From Haemophilus influenzae (GTDB lineage: Bacteria; Pseudomonadota; Gammaproteobacteria; Enterobacterales; Pasteurellaceae), in assembly GCA_923172585.1 (NCBI GenBank), contig OV298644.1, positions 637,427 to 701,426 of the forward strand: DNA of 64,000 bases. Direction: 5' to 3'. Shown in pieces: positions 1-14,405 of the stretch. The position numbers were made by a program, and so were the translations under genes. The notes below the pieces were generated by a model. That model ran no database searches. It saw only the letters and a list, made by a program, of their open reading frames with translations, and was not told the DNA's origin. Each line of letters starts with the position of its first letter. Position 1 is the stretch's first letter.

Positions 1-1
1 T

Positions 2-106
2 GATCGTATTTATGGAACAAGTTTGTACGAATTTAATGTGAAATGGCGAATTAAAGCGGGTACGGTAAATTGTGTAGAAGTGATTGAAATAGAAAAAGAC
101 AAATAG
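2..106 (+). CDS. 3' end of an unidentified gene
   Basis: Only the last 34 codons of a plus-strand gene are present; the frame is open from the window edge to TAG at 104-106. The peptide is basic with alternating hydrophobic residues (ends EIEKDK), and I do not recognise the family. It converges on tehA, with a perfect 11-bp inverted repeat between the two genes. In strain Rd, as I recall, the HindII restriction-modification genes lie near tehA, but this tail does not resemble the HindII/HincII proteins as I remember them. No function is assigned. Confidence 0.5.
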   Translation, partial: DRIYGTSLYEFNVKWRIKAGTVNCVEVIEIEKDK

Positions 107-120
107 ATGTAATATGTAAA

Positions 121-143
121 TAAGGCAGGGAATCCCTGCCTTA
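121..143. terminator. Inverted repeat between convergent genes
   Basis: TAAGGCAGGGA (121-131) is followed by one base and then its exact reverse complement (133-143). It lies between the stop at 106 and the tehA stop at 159 and could terminate both genes, although neither side has a clean U-run. Confidence 0.5.
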
Positions 144-158
144 GTCAATTTAAATACC

Positions 159-1103
159 TTATTTTAGGAAAAACTGCCCTTTAGTTAATTTAATAATTGT
201 CATTAAAACCAATAAGCCAATCATTACATTTGAGAAAACAAAGGCAAAAATAGACACGCCTTGTAAAACATTGCCATGATAGAAAGCGGTAGCACTGTTT
301 GCCATAGACGCTAATCCGAATGAGAATGCCCATAAGCCAATGTTAAGTCCTTTTTCCACAATCCAAGGGAATAATCGCAATAAGAAAAATAATTGCAAAA
401 ATCCATATCCCCAAAGGATTTTAGCTAACGTATCCACCTCGCCGTGATTGATCGATAAATAAGCAGATACACACACAAACGCAGGTGCTAAAACAATCCC
501 TATTGTGGCTCTAAATTGTGGCTCAAGAGATGAAATACGTAAATGTTGTAATAATACAGGCTCAAAAATAATCCAAGTAATCATTCCTGCGCCAAAGAAT
601 AAGTAGGCTAAATCATGATAGCCAAGTAATGCTAATGAACTTGCGCTTGTAAAATTAGCAGCTACCGCAGGCAAATAAAACGGAGGATGAGTAGATTTTT
701 GCTCAAATACACCACCTTGCCATAATTCACTGACACGTAATGTTGAGAAAAGTAATTGACCAATCGTTCCAATCCAAATTAAAACTTCAGCAATTAAAGG
801 ATTCCAACGATAAAGAATATCGCCTACCAACATAGTTGTAATAGGAATCAATGCAATAAAGGAAAAACGAACTGGGCTATGATACTCTGCACGAACTTCC
901 TCAAAGTAATAACGAAGTTTATACGCATACATTAAAATAAATAAAATCCAGACCGCACTTGCTACAATGCCAAGAACATCACTTACCATTCGCGCAACAG
1001 GAAATAAGTTTTCTAAATGAAACCAAGCTAAAGATAAGGCTGCTAAACCAAGAGGAATACCGAAATATCCTGTTGGAAGAGGAAAAGGCTTTGTTGTATT
1101 CAT
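159..1103 (-). CDS. tehA: TehA, SLAC1-type anion channel (tellurite-resistance protein)
   Basis: Inner-membrane protein of the TehA/SLAC1 anion-channel family, 314 residues with about ten hydrophobic helices throughout. The H. influenzae protein is the structural prototype of plant SLAC1. The pore-gating phenylalanine of that structure, Phe262, is present here in the segment WAFSFGLAS. An in-frame ATG exists at 1157, but the start at 1103 is preferred: it has an AAGGAT ribosome site and gives the 314-residue family length and the N-terminus MNTTKPFPLP. Overexpression of tehA gives tellurite resistance in E. coli; the physiological role is anion or C4-dicarboxylate-type transport by family knowledge. 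The gene is intact and stands alone between two terminators. Confidence 0.95.
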   Translation of the reverse strand: MNTTKPFPLPTGYFGIPLGLAALSLAWFHLENLFPVARMVSDVLGIVASAVWILFILMYAYKLRYYFEEVRAEYHSPVRFSFIALIPITTMLVGDILYRWNPLIAEVLIWIGTIGQLLFSTLRVSELWQGGVFEQKSTHPPFYLPAVAANFTSASSLALLGYHDLAYLFFGAGMITWIIFEPVLLQHLRISSLEPQFRATIGIVLAPAFVCVSAYLSINHGEVDTLAKILWGYGFLQLFFLLRLFPWIVEKGLNIGLWAFSFGLASMANSATAFYHGNVLQGVSIFAFVFSNVMIGLLVLMTIIKLTKGQFFLK

Positions 1104-1254
1104 AGTATGATCCTTATTTTGAAAAATCTGAGCAAAGTGTAACATAACTATCAACAACAGACTTTTCTAAAAGTCTCAAATTTTTGTGAAATTTCTATAA
1201 AGAAACATACTTGTTGTTCTGGCATAAAACCTCTACCCATTTTCATAAAAATAA

Positions 1255-1280
1255 AAAACCCGAACTTTCATTCGGGTTTT
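1255..1280 (-). terminator. rpoC terminator
   Basis: A 10-bp perfect stem AAAACCCGAA / TTCGGGTTTT with a 6-nt loop. On the minus strand it is followed by a run of six T. It lies 18 bp beyond the rpoC stop and also insulates rpoC from tehA. Confidence 0.85.
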
Positions 1281-1297
1281 CTTATATAGGGAATTAA

Positions 1298-5547
<4,250 letters not shown>

Positions 5548-5577
5548 AAATGTTCTCCTGTCGGAGTTAAAGGTTTA

Positions 5578-5616
5578 AAGTGCGGTTAAAAATTTCGGAG
5601 AATTTTGACCGCACTT
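5578..5616. terminator. Inverted uptake-signal pair after rpoB
   Basis: AAGTGCGGT (5578-5586) and ACCGCACTT (5608-5616) form a 9-bp stem around a 21-nt loop in the rpoB-rpoC gap. Paired uptake signals often act as terminators in this genus. Here the pair would have to be leaky, because rpoC has no other obvious promoter. Confidence 0.45.
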
Positions 5617-5640
5617 CGGCGATTTATTGTTTCGTCATTC

Positions 5641-5745
5641 TTTCTCTTCGCTTCCCCTGTTAACATGGGAGCTGCCCAAGCTGACTGGAGAATTCCCACT
5701 TCAGCACTTCGCGCACCTTCACCCGCAAGCAGGGGAAGGCAAGAA
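5641..5745. other. GC-rich structured block between rpoB and rpoC
   Basis: About 100 bp with much higher GC than its surroundings and no ORF of note. CTTCCCCTG (5651-5659) is repeated inverted as CAGGGGAAG (5730-5738), and smaller hairpins lie inside (for example CCTTCACCC near 5716 against GGGGAAGG). It may be an mRNA processing or stability structure in the rpoBC transcript, or a copy of a dispersed repeat. The window holds no second copy that I could see. Confidence 0.4.
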
Positions 5746-5750
5746 TGAAA

Positions 5751-8700
5751 TTACTCTTCGTCTAACTCGATATTTAAACCAAGTGAGCGGATTTCTTTCA
5801 TAATTACGTTGAAAGATTCCGGTGTGCCTGGGTCCATATGTTGGTTGCCACTGACGATATTTTTATACATCTTCGTACGGCCATTCACATCATCGGATTT
5901 CACAGTTAGCATTTCTTGTAAGGTGTAGGCTGCACCATATGCTTCAAGTGCCCATACCTCCATCTCACCGAAACGCTGACCACCAAATTGTGCTTTACCA
6001 CCCAATGGCTGTTGTGTAACAAGGCTATAAGAACCTGTTGAACGAGCGTGCATTTTATCATCAACTAAGTGGTTCAATTTGAGCATGTACATATAACCCA
6101 CGGTTACTGGACGTTCAAATTTCTCGCCAGTACGACCATCGTAAAGGGTAATTTGACCTGAAGTTGGTAATCCACCAAGTTTTAATAGCTCTTTGATTTC
6201 CGCTTCGTCTGCACCATCGAACACTGGCGTTGCAACTGGTAAGCCTTTACGTAAATTTCCCGCTAAACGCAATACTTCTTCATCAGTAAAGGTGCTTAAA
6301 TCCACTTTTTGTGAACCATTACCTAATAAATCGTATGCTTTTTGGATATAGTTACGTAATTTTTCCACTTCTTGTTTTTGTTTAAGCATTGCATTGATTT
6401 GATCACCAATACCTTTTGCCGCTAAACCTAAGTGAGTTTCAAGGATCTGACCGATGTTCATACGAGACGGTACGCCCAGTGGGTTTAATACGATTTCAAC
6501 TGGCTGACCATTTTCATCGTATGGCATATCTTCAACTGGGTTAATTTTCGAGATAACACCTTTGTTACCGTGACGACCCGCCATTTTATCCCCCGGCTGG
6601 ATTTGACGTTTCACTGCAAGGTAAACTTTCACAACTTTTAATACGCCCGGTGCAAGATCATCGCCTTTAATGATTTTCTTACGTTTCACTTCAAGTTTAT
6701 GTTCAAACTCTTTACGAAGTTCTTCGTATTGCTCAGCAAGCTGTTCTAATTGGTTTTGTTTTTCTTCATCTGCAATGGTTTGTTCTAACCATTTAGTGCG
6801 ATCTACTTTATCTAATTGTGCTGCATCCGCACCACTAGAAATAAGAAGATTACGCACACGAGCAAATAAGCCAGCTTCTAAAATCTCTAACTCTTCAGTT
6901 AAATCTTTTTTCGCTTCACGAAGTTGCATTTCTTCGATTTCTAATGCACGTTTATCTTTTTCTACGCCGTCACGAGTGAAGACTTGAACATCAATAACCG
7001 TACCTGATGTACCATTTGGCACGCGTAATGAAGAATCTTTCACATCGGAAGCTTTTTCCCCAAAGATTGCACGTAACAATTTTTCTTCTGGGGTTAATTG
7101 AGTTTCGCCTTTAGGGGTTACTTTACCTACTAAGATGTCGCCACCTTTAACCTCAGCGCCGACATAAACGATACCAGATTCATCAAGTTTGCTTAACGCT
7201 GATTCACCTACGTTTGGAATATCCGCAGTAATTTCTTCTGCACCTAACTTAGTATCACGCGCAACACAAGATAATTCTTGAATATGGATGGTAGTGAAAC
7301 GGTCTTGTTGAACAACACGTTCAGAAACTAACATTGAGTCTTCAAAGTTATAGCCGTTCCAAGGCATGAACGCTACGCGAATATTTTGACCTAATGCAAG
7401 CTCACCTAAATCAGTAGAAGGGCCATCTGCTAATACTTCGCCACGATTAATTGGATCGCCTAAATTCACACAAGGAATTTGGTTAATACAAGTATTTTGG
7501 TTAGAGCGGGTGTATTTAATTAAATTATAAATATCAATACCAGCTTCACCTGCAATAGTCTCATCTTCATTTACTTTAATCACAATACGAGACGCATCAA
7601 CGTACTGAACGGTGCCACCACGTTTTGCAACAACCGCAACACCTGAGTCAAGTGCGATTGGTTTTTCCATACCTGTACCAACTAATGGTTTATCCGCACG
7701 TAATGTTGGAACTGCTTGACGTTGCATGTTCGCACCCATCAACGCACGGTTCGCATCGTCATGCTCAAGGAATGGAATTAATGCAGCCGCAACAGATACC
7801 ACTTGTTGTGTCGAAACATCCATATAGTGAATATCTTCAGGTTTATATAAACCAGATTCACCACGTTCACCACGAGCAGTAACGAAAGCATCAGTAAAAC
7901 GGTTATTTTCGTCTAAGTTTGAGTTTGCCTGTGCAATGATGTAGTTTGCTTCATCAATTACAGATAAGTATTCAATTTCTTCAGTAACTTGACCATCAAC
8001 CACTTTACGATATGGTGTTTCTAAGAAACCATAATCATTAGTACGTGCAAAAGCAGAAAGTGAGTTGATCAAACCGATGTTTGGACCTTCAGGGGTTTCA
8101 ATCGGACATAAACGACCATAGTGAGTATTATGTACGTCACGCACTTCAAAGCCTGCACGCTCACGCGTTAAACCGCCCGGACCTAATGCAGAAATACGAC
8201 GTTTGTGTGTCACTTCTGACAATGGGTTGTTTTGATCCATAAATTGCGAAAGCTGTGAAGAACCAAAGAATTCTTTTACTGCCGCAGAAATCGGTTTCGG
8301 GTTAATTAAGTCTTGTGGCGTGATCGCATCTAAATCGCCTAAAGATAGACGTTCTTTGACCGCTCTTTCAACACGCACTAAACCGATACGGAATTGGTTT
8401 TCAGCCATTTCGCCCACGCTACGGATACGACGGTTACCCAAATGGTCAATATCGTCTACTTCGCCACGACCATTACGGATGTCGATCAATTTACGCATTA
8501 CCGCAATAATATCTTCATTGCTTAAAATACCCACACCTTCCCCTTCTGGAAAAGCTAAAGAACGGTTGAACTTCATACGACCTACTGTAGATAAATCATA
8601 ACGTTCTGCAGAGAAGAATAAATTATTGAATAACGCTTCTGAAGATTCTGGTGTTGGTGGCTCGCCCGGACGCATCATACGATAAATTTCGTAAAGCGCA

Positions 8701-9781
8701 CTGGTTTTGTCATAAGTTGGATCGACACGTAGCGTTTCAGAAATATATGGACCGTAATCTAAATCATTAGTAAATAAAGTTTCGATCGTGGTGTAACCAG
8801 CTTGTGCTAATTTTGCGAGGGTTTCTAACGAAATTTCGCCATTTGCAGGACAAATAATTTCGCCAGACTCTAAATCAACATAATCTTTCGACGCAACTTT
8901 ACCTAAAATATATTCAGAAGGCACAACTACTTGTGAGATATTATCTTTTTCTAATGCTTTAATGTGACGAGCAGTGATGCGACGACCACGTTCAACATAC
9001 ACTTTGCCATTTGCTTCAATATCAAAAGAAGCCGTTTCACCACGTAAACGTTCTGGCACTAAAGTCATTAACAATTTATCGCCAGCGATTTCAAAGGTAA
9101 TTTTATCAAAGAATAAGTTTAAGATTTCTTCAGTGGTGTAGCCTAATGCACGAAGAATGATTGTTGCCGGTAATTTACGACGACGGTCAATGCGCGCAAA
9201 TAAGTTATCTTTTGGATCGAATTCAAAATCTAACCAAGAACCACGGTAAGGAATAATGCGTGCGTTATAAAGCACTTTACCTGAAGAATGGGTTTTACCT
9301 TTGTCAGAATCGAAGAATACGCCCGGACTACGGTGTAATTGTGAAACGATAACACGCTCGGTACCATTAATTACAAAAGTACCGTTATCAGTCATTAATG
9401 GGATTTCCCCCATATAAACTTCATTTTCTTTAATATCTTTAACTGCGCGTGAAGAAGATTCTTTATCGTAGCTCACTAAACGTAATTTTACACGTAAGCC
9501 TGCTGCATAAGTTGAGCCACGAATTTGGCACTCACGTACATCAAACTCTGGCTCTTCTAAACGATAATCTACATATTGTAATTCTGTATAGCCATTATTG
9601 CTTACAATAGGGAATACAGAACGGAATGCCGCTTCTAAACCTTGCTGACCTTCAGGATCTTTTTGAATAAATTTATCAAAAGAATCCAACTGAATGGTTA
9701 ATAAATAAGGAACATTTAAAACTTGCGGACGTTTACCGAAATCTTTACGAATTCGTTTTTTTCAGAATAGGAGTAACCCAT
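5751..9781 (-). CDS. rpoB: RNA polymerase beta subunit (one-base frameshift at the 5' end as sequenced)
   Basis: Catalytic beta subunit of RNA polymerase, expected length 1,343 residues. The open frame from 9689 to 5751 gives 1,312 residues and includes the rifampicin-pocket segment ([20 protein letters not shown]). The true start is ATG at 9781 with an AGAGGA ribosome site. It reads MGYSYSEK and then falls out of frame in a run of seven A residues (plus-strand T-run 9756-9762). Adding one A restores …[10 protein letters not shown] and the full length. The gap from 9781 to 5751 is exactly one base short of 1,344 codons. A homopolymer undercall is therefore likely. rpoB is transcribed from its own promoter and followed by rpoC. 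Confidence 0.97.
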
Positions 9782-10115
9782 TGGTTTTCCTCTGCTAACT
9801 GTTCAGTGACCTAGCCACAAACTAACTGTGACGTGAATGACCGTTAAAATGACCGCACTCTGAACCTTACTTCTATAGTGGGGTGACAACTCAAATTACA
9901 TAGAACGACAACTTGAGCAAAACAACGACAAATAACGGTGAATTTGTCATTGTGTGGATGTGCTTTCTATCAAAAACACGGTTAAATTAAGCAATAAAAG
10001 GTCAAAATTGATTAAAAATCAATCTAAATCTTTGCTAATTTCAAGGCGGTAGATTTTAAATGAATGCAGCTTTCTCGTCAAGTTGAAAAATTATGTAGAA
10101 ATTTTATGAAATAAA
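9782..10115 (-). other. rpoB leader and upstream region, no gene
   Basis: The 382-bp gap between rplA and rpoB holds no ORF. It contains the rplA terminator, a sigma70 promoter and an AT-rich leader of roughly 260 nt before rpoB. In E. coli this position holds rplJ and rplL; they are absent here. The leader has a short direct repeat (AACGGTCATT-like, near 9835-9855) and one imperfect uptake signal (GACCGCACTC, near 9850). Confidence 0.7.
10053..10081 (-). promoter_or_regulatory. Putative sigma70 promoter for rpoBC
   Basis: On the minus strand TTGACG (10076-10081) and TAAAAT (10053-10058) are separated by exactly 17 bp. The site lies just past the rplA terminator, so rpoBC can be expressed independently of rplKA. 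Confidence 0.7.
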
Positions 10116-10143
10116 AAACCGCACTTTCAAAAAGTGCGGTTTA
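10116..10143 (-). terminator. rplKA terminator made of two uptake signals
   Basis: AAACCGCACTTT and AAAGTGCGGTTT form a 12-bp perfect stem with a 4-nt loop, followed on the minus strand by six T residues. It ends the rplK-rplA transcript 20 bp after the rplA stop. Confidence 0.88.
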
Positions 10144-10163
10144 AAATCTATCAATTCTTTAAA

Positions 10164-10853
10164 TTATAAAGAAGTTTGATCAACAGCAACACCTGCACCC
10201 ATAGTGGTAGAGATGCTTACTTTCTTGATGAAAATACCTTTAGCAGTAGTTGGTTTTGCTTTATTTAAAGCAGCCAATAATGCTTGAAGATTTTCTTTTA
10301 ATTGAACTTCAGAGAAGTTTGCTTTACCGATAGTGGTGTGGATGATACCGTTTTTATCATTACGATAACGGATCTGACCAGATTTAGCATTTTTAACTGC
10401 TTCAGCAACGTTTGGTGTTACAGTACCAACTTTAGGGTTTGGCATTAAACCGCGTGGGCCTAATACTTGACCTAATTGACCAACAACACGCATTGCATCA
10501 GGAGAAGCGATAACAACATCAAAGTTCATTTCGCCTTTTTTGATTTGCTCTGCTAAATCTTCCATACCTACTAAATCAGCACCAGCTTCTTTAGCTGCAT
10601 CTGCGTTAGCACCTTGAGTGAACACAGCTACACGTACTTCACGACCAGTACCGTGTGGTAATACAGTTGCACCACGAACGTTTTGGTCAGATTTACGAGG
10701 ATCGATACCTAAGTTTACTGCAACATCAACACTTTCAACGAATTTAGCGGTTGCGAATTGTTTTAATACCGCGATTGCTTCGTTGATTTCATATGCTTTA
10801 GTAGAATCTACGCCAGCTTTGATTGCTTTCATTTTTTTAGTCAATTTAGCCAT
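10164..10853 (-). CDS. rplA: 50S ribosomal protein L1
   Basis: L1 binds helices 76-78 of 23S rRNA at the L1 stalk and helps E-site tRNA release. The 229-residue product matches the family length, with the typical N-terminus [14 protein letters not shown] and the core segment [20 protein letters not shown]. It starts 4 bp after the rplK stop, so the two genes are translationally close. In E. coli L1 represses translation of its own operon by binding the mRNA leader; the hairpin in the rplK leader here is a candidate site. No disruption is seen. Confidence 0.98.
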   Translation of the reverse strand: MAKLTKKMKAIKAGVDSTKAYEINEAIAVLKQFATAKFVESVDVAVNLGIDPRKSDQNVRGATVLPHGTGREVRVAVFTQGANADAAKEAGADLVGMEDLAEQIKKGEMNFDVVIASPDAMRVVGQLGQVLGPRGLMPNPKVGTVTPNVAEAVKNAKSGQIRYRNDKNGIIHTTIGKANFSEVQLKENLQALLAALNKAKPTTAKGIFIKKVSISTTMGAGVAVDQTSL

Positions 10854-10857
10854 CGTA

Positions 10858-11286
10858 TTATTCCTCCACCACTAAGCCCATTGAACGAGCAGTACCAGCG
10901 ATTGATTTCATTTTGGTTTCGATAGACGCGCCAGTCATATCTGCTGCTTTAGTTTCAGCGATTTGACGAACTTGATCTAAAGTTACTTTACCCACTTTAT
11001 CTTTGTTCGGTTTACCAGAACCAGATTTGATACCTGCAGCTTTTTTCAATAATACTGCTGCTGGTGGAGTTTTAGTGACGAAAGTAAATGAACGGTCTGC
11101 ATATACAGTGATAACAACTGGAATTGGTAAACCTTTTTCTAAGCTCTCAGTACGAGCGTTGAATGCTTTACAGAATTCCATAATGTTCACACCTTGCTGA
11201 CCTAATGCAGGACCAACTGGTGGTGATGGGTTAGCCATACCAGCTGCAACTTGCAACTTAACATAGGCTTGGACTTTTTTTGCCAT
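10858..11286 (-). CDS. rplK: 50S ribosomal protein L11
   Basis: L11 binds the GTPase-associated region of 23S rRNA and is needed for RelA activation on stalled ribosomes. The protein has 142 residues, identical to the E. coli length. The N-terminal proline-rich loop ([17 protein letters not shown], about 20-36) and the C-terminal rRNA-binding domain (about 75-140) are both present. The start has an AGAGGA ribosome site. It is first in the rplK-rplA operon, behind a near-consensus promoter with a GC-rich discriminator. Confidence 0.98.
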   Translation of the reverse strand: MAKKVQAYVKLQVAAGMANPSPPVGPALGQQGVNIMEFCKAFNARTESLEKGLPIPVVITVYADRSFTFVTKTPPAAVLLKKAAGIKSGSGKPNKDKVGKVTLDQVRQIAETKAADMTGASIETKMKSIAGTARSMGLVVEE

Positions 11287-11372
11287 TTTAGTTTTCCTCT
11301 AATTGGGTAATAACGCTATTAAATAGCTCCCCGATAATTTTTAGTGCAAAATTCATTGCACCACACAAAAAT

Positions 11373-11392
11373 ATGAGCCGCGAACGGCTCAT
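11373..11392 (-). promoter_or_regulatory. UUCG-capped hairpin at the 5' end of the rplKA mRNA
   Basis: On the minus strand ATGAGCCG-TTCG-CGGCTCAT forms an 8-bp stem with a stable UUCG tetraloop. It starts about 12 nt downstream of the -10 box, so it caps the transcript. It may stabilise the mRNA or take part in L1 autoregulation. A short T-run follows it, but its position just after the promoter argues against a deoD terminator. Confidence 0.6.
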
Positions 11393-11403
11393 AATGGGCG
11401 CGG

Positions 11404-11432
11404 ATTATATAAAAAGTGCGGTTGTTTTTCAA
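11404..11432 (-). promoter_or_regulatory. Strong sigma70 promoter for rplKA with an uptake signal in its spacer
   Basis: TTGAAA (11427-11432) and TATAAT (11404-11409) are 17 bp apart on the minus strand. The discriminator CCGCGCCC is GC-rich, as at stringently controlled promoters. The uptake signal at 11414-11422 fills the spacer. Confidence 0.85.
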
Positions 11433-11458
11433 GCACTTCTTAAATCCGATAGAAGATA

Positions 11459-12173
<715 letters not shown>

Positions 12174-12210
12174 AATTTTTCCTTATTTTTAATAATGAAT
12201 AAAAATGAAT

Positions 12211-12238
12211 AAAGTGCGGTCATTTTTTACCGCACTTT
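12211..12238. terminator. Inverted uptake-signal pair between nupC and deoD
   Basis: AAGTGCGGT (12212-12220) and ACCGCACTT (12229-12237) form a stem with an 8-nt loop. It may reduce read-through from nupC into deoD; the minus-strand U-run is weak. Confidence 0.45.
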
Positions 12239-12256
12239 TTAATTGATTAAGATAAA

Positions 12257-13510
12257 TTAAAGTGCTGCAGCACCTAAGCCGATAAATAAACCCGCAATAG
12301 TTGCACTCATTAAGTTAGCGAGAGTACCAGCGATAACGGCTTTGATACCTAAACGAGCAACATCACTACGACGACTTGGTGCCATACCACCTAAACCACC
12401 AATTAAAATTGCAATTGAGCTGAAGTTAGCAAAACCACAAAGCGCGAAAGTAATAATCGCTTTGGTTTTTTCAGTTAATAAAATTGCAGAATCTGGTTGT
12501 AAATATTTTGCAAATTCAAGATAACCCACAAATTCATTAACCGCTAATTTCATCCCGATCATTTGTCCTGCGATACCTGCTTCAGCACCATCAGTTACAC
12601 CGATTAAGTATGCTAATGGTTTGAAAATTAAACCAAAGATAGATTGTAAGGTTAAGTCGCCATAGCCGAACCATCCGCCTACGCCACTTAAAATACCATT
12701 AATTAATGCAATTAAACCAACGAATGCGATTAACATTGCACCTACGTTTAACGCAAGTTGCATACCTGCACTCGCACCGCCCGCCATTGCTTCAAGTACG
12801 TTAGTTGGTTTTTCTGAATCATTGTCTTCTGGTTGTTTATCTGTGAATTGTTCGGTTTGTGGGAACATTAATTTCGCAAATAATAAACCTGCTGGTGCCG
12901 CCATAAATGACGCAGCGATTAAGTATGTCAATGGCACGCCCATTCCAGCATAACCTGCCATTACTGAACCCGCAATAGACGCTGTACCACCCACCATAAT
13001 GGCAAATAATTCAGATTGGGTCATATTTTTAATGTAAGGGCGAACAACTAATGGTGCTTCAGTTTGACCGACGAAGATATTCGCCGCCGCTGACATTGAT
13101 TCCGCTTTTGACGTACCCAATGCTTTTTGTAATGCACCACCTAATACTTTAATCACGACTTGCATAATGCCGAGATAGTAAAGCACAGAAATTAAGCCAG
13201 AGAAGAACACGATAATCGGTAATACTTTCACTGCAAAAATGAAACCGGATGGTTTACTTGGATCTGCCAATCCGCCGAAAACGAAATTAATCCCGTCATT
13301 ACCATAGGCAATAACATTGGATACCATATCCGCAGCGGCACCCAACGCTTGTTTACCTGCTGGCACATATAAAATAAGGGCGGCAAATCCTACTTGGATT
13401 GCTAACGCCCCTACTACGGTTCGAATACTAATCGCTTTACGATTATTAGAAAGTAACACGGCAATAGCGATTAATACGACCATTCCCAAAATGCTGCTTA
13501 ACACACTCAT
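12257..13510 (-). CDS. nupC: NupC, proton-coupled nucleoside transporter
   Basis: Concentrative nucleoside transporter (CNT family) of the inner membrane that imports nucleosides with protons. The 417-residue product is hydrophobic throughout, with the family's core segments ([13 protein letters not shown] around 150 and a C-terminal [12 protein letters not shown]-like region, here [15 protein letters not shown]). The start [10 protein letters not shown] has a GGGGAA ribosome site. Downstream deoD degrades purine nucleosides, and upstream lie yjjW and yjjI, so the segment is a nucleoside-use cluster. No frameshift is seen. Confidence 0.94.
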   Translation of the reverse strand: MSVLSSILGMVVLIAIAVLLSNNRKAISIRTVVGALAIQVGFAALILYVPAGKQALGAAADMVSNVIAYGNDGINFVFGGLADPSKPSGFIFAVKVLPIIVFFSGLISVLYYLGIMQVVIKVLGGALQKALGTSKAESMSAAANIFVGQTEAPLVVRPYIKNMTQSELFAIMVGGTASIAGSVMAGYAGMGVPLTYLIAASFMAAPAGLLFAKLMFPQTEQFTDKQPEDNDSEKPTNVLEAMAGGASAGMQLALNVGAMLIAFVGLIALINGILSGVGGWFGYGDLTLQSIFGLIFKPLAYLIGVTDGAEAGIAGQMIGMKLAVNEFVGYLEFAKYLQPDSAILLTEKTKAIITFALCGFANFSSIAILIGGLGGMAPSRRSDVARLGIKAVIAGTLANLMSATIAGLFIGLGAAAL

Positions 13511-13608
13511 TTGATTCCCCTAGATTAGTTAAGTTAATAAAATTCGGCTTATTCTACTTGTTTTCTTATGAAAAGTCGGCGAATTTTCACCGCACTTTTT
13601 GTAAACGT

Positions 13609-14397
13609 CTATAAAATAGTCAAAATCTTGTTAATTCCACATTGACGTGCATAAGCAGATAGCGCATTAGTTTCTTCCACACTTGGGATATACGCTGATA
13701 ACCCAGCTTCATCACGTACGCCTTTGCTATGCACGCGGATAATTTTTAATGCCACATCAGGATAATTTCGTAGTAGTTGAGCAACTTTGCCCACCAAATG
13801 TTCCGCATCAAAAAAATGCTTTAAAAAAACCAACCGCACTTCTTCCACTTTATTTAATGGCAACAAGGCAGCTAAATTTTGCAAATTCCGCTCCAGTTTA
13901 TCGTTTTTTATATGCAAACGTTCTAGTATCACTTGCTGTGGTACAATACCTGCTTGATTTTTCCGATCGAAACAAAGTGTTTGCAAGCCAATGCCCTCGC
14001 CTTTGAGATCAAATAAAAATTTGTCAGTGACATCAATTAACGAACAAACACGATCAAACTCAAAAAAGCCACTACTATCCAAATAACAAGTCAATCCTTG
14101 CGAACGTAAAGCCTTAAAGAGTGGCACAAGTTTTTTGTGATGAATAGTGGGTTCTCCACCAGAAACCGTTACACCGCGAATAAATGGAACTGCCTCCATA
14201 ACCTGTTCATACAAATACTGCAAACTGACCAATTTCGCACTTTCCGTATAACGAGGTATGGTTTCCGGATTATGGCAATACAAGCAATTTAGCTTGCAAC
14301 CTTGCAGAAAAATACTCGAACGATTGCCTTGTCCCTCTACATTTGAAAAAGGAATAATCCGATGCAACGGCACAAAAATCTCAGAAAGTGCGGTCAT
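13609..14397 (-). CDS. yjjW: YjjW, glycyl radical enzyme activase (radical SAM)
   Basis: Activating enzyme that uses S-adenosylmethionine and a [4Fe-4S] cluster to place a glycyl radical on its partner, here YjjI encoded just upstream. The cluster motif C-x3-C-x2-C is visible as CKLNCLYCHNPE (about residues 33-44), followed by the SAM-binding GGEP (about 80). The stretch between these motifs contains no cysteine, so the ferredoxin-like insert with extra clusters found in many such activases is absent. The protein has 262 residues. The gene starts 8 bp after the yjjI stop, indicating one operon. An internal uptake signal lies at 13833-13841. Confidence 0.9.
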   Translation of the reverse strand: MTALSEIFVPLHRIIPFSNVEGQGNRSSIFLQGCKLNCLYCHNPETIPRYTESAKLVSLQYLYEQVMEAVPFIRGVTVSGGEPTIHHKKLVPLFKALRSQGLTCYLDSSGFFEFDRVCSLIDVTDKFLFDLKGEGIGLQTLCFDRKNQAGIVPQQVILERLHIKNDKLERNLQNLAALLPLNKVEEVRLVFLKHFFDAEHLVGKVAQLLRNYPDVALKIIRVHSKGVRDEAGLSAYIPSVEETNALSAYARQCGINKILTIL

Positions 14398-14405
14398 TTT
14401 TCTAA

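Noticed and set aside
11373-11392. Hairpin taken as the deoD terminator
   Set aside because: It lies downstream of a near-consensus promoter for rplKA, so it is better explained as the 5' hairpin of that transcript, although weak termination of deoD read-through is not excluded.
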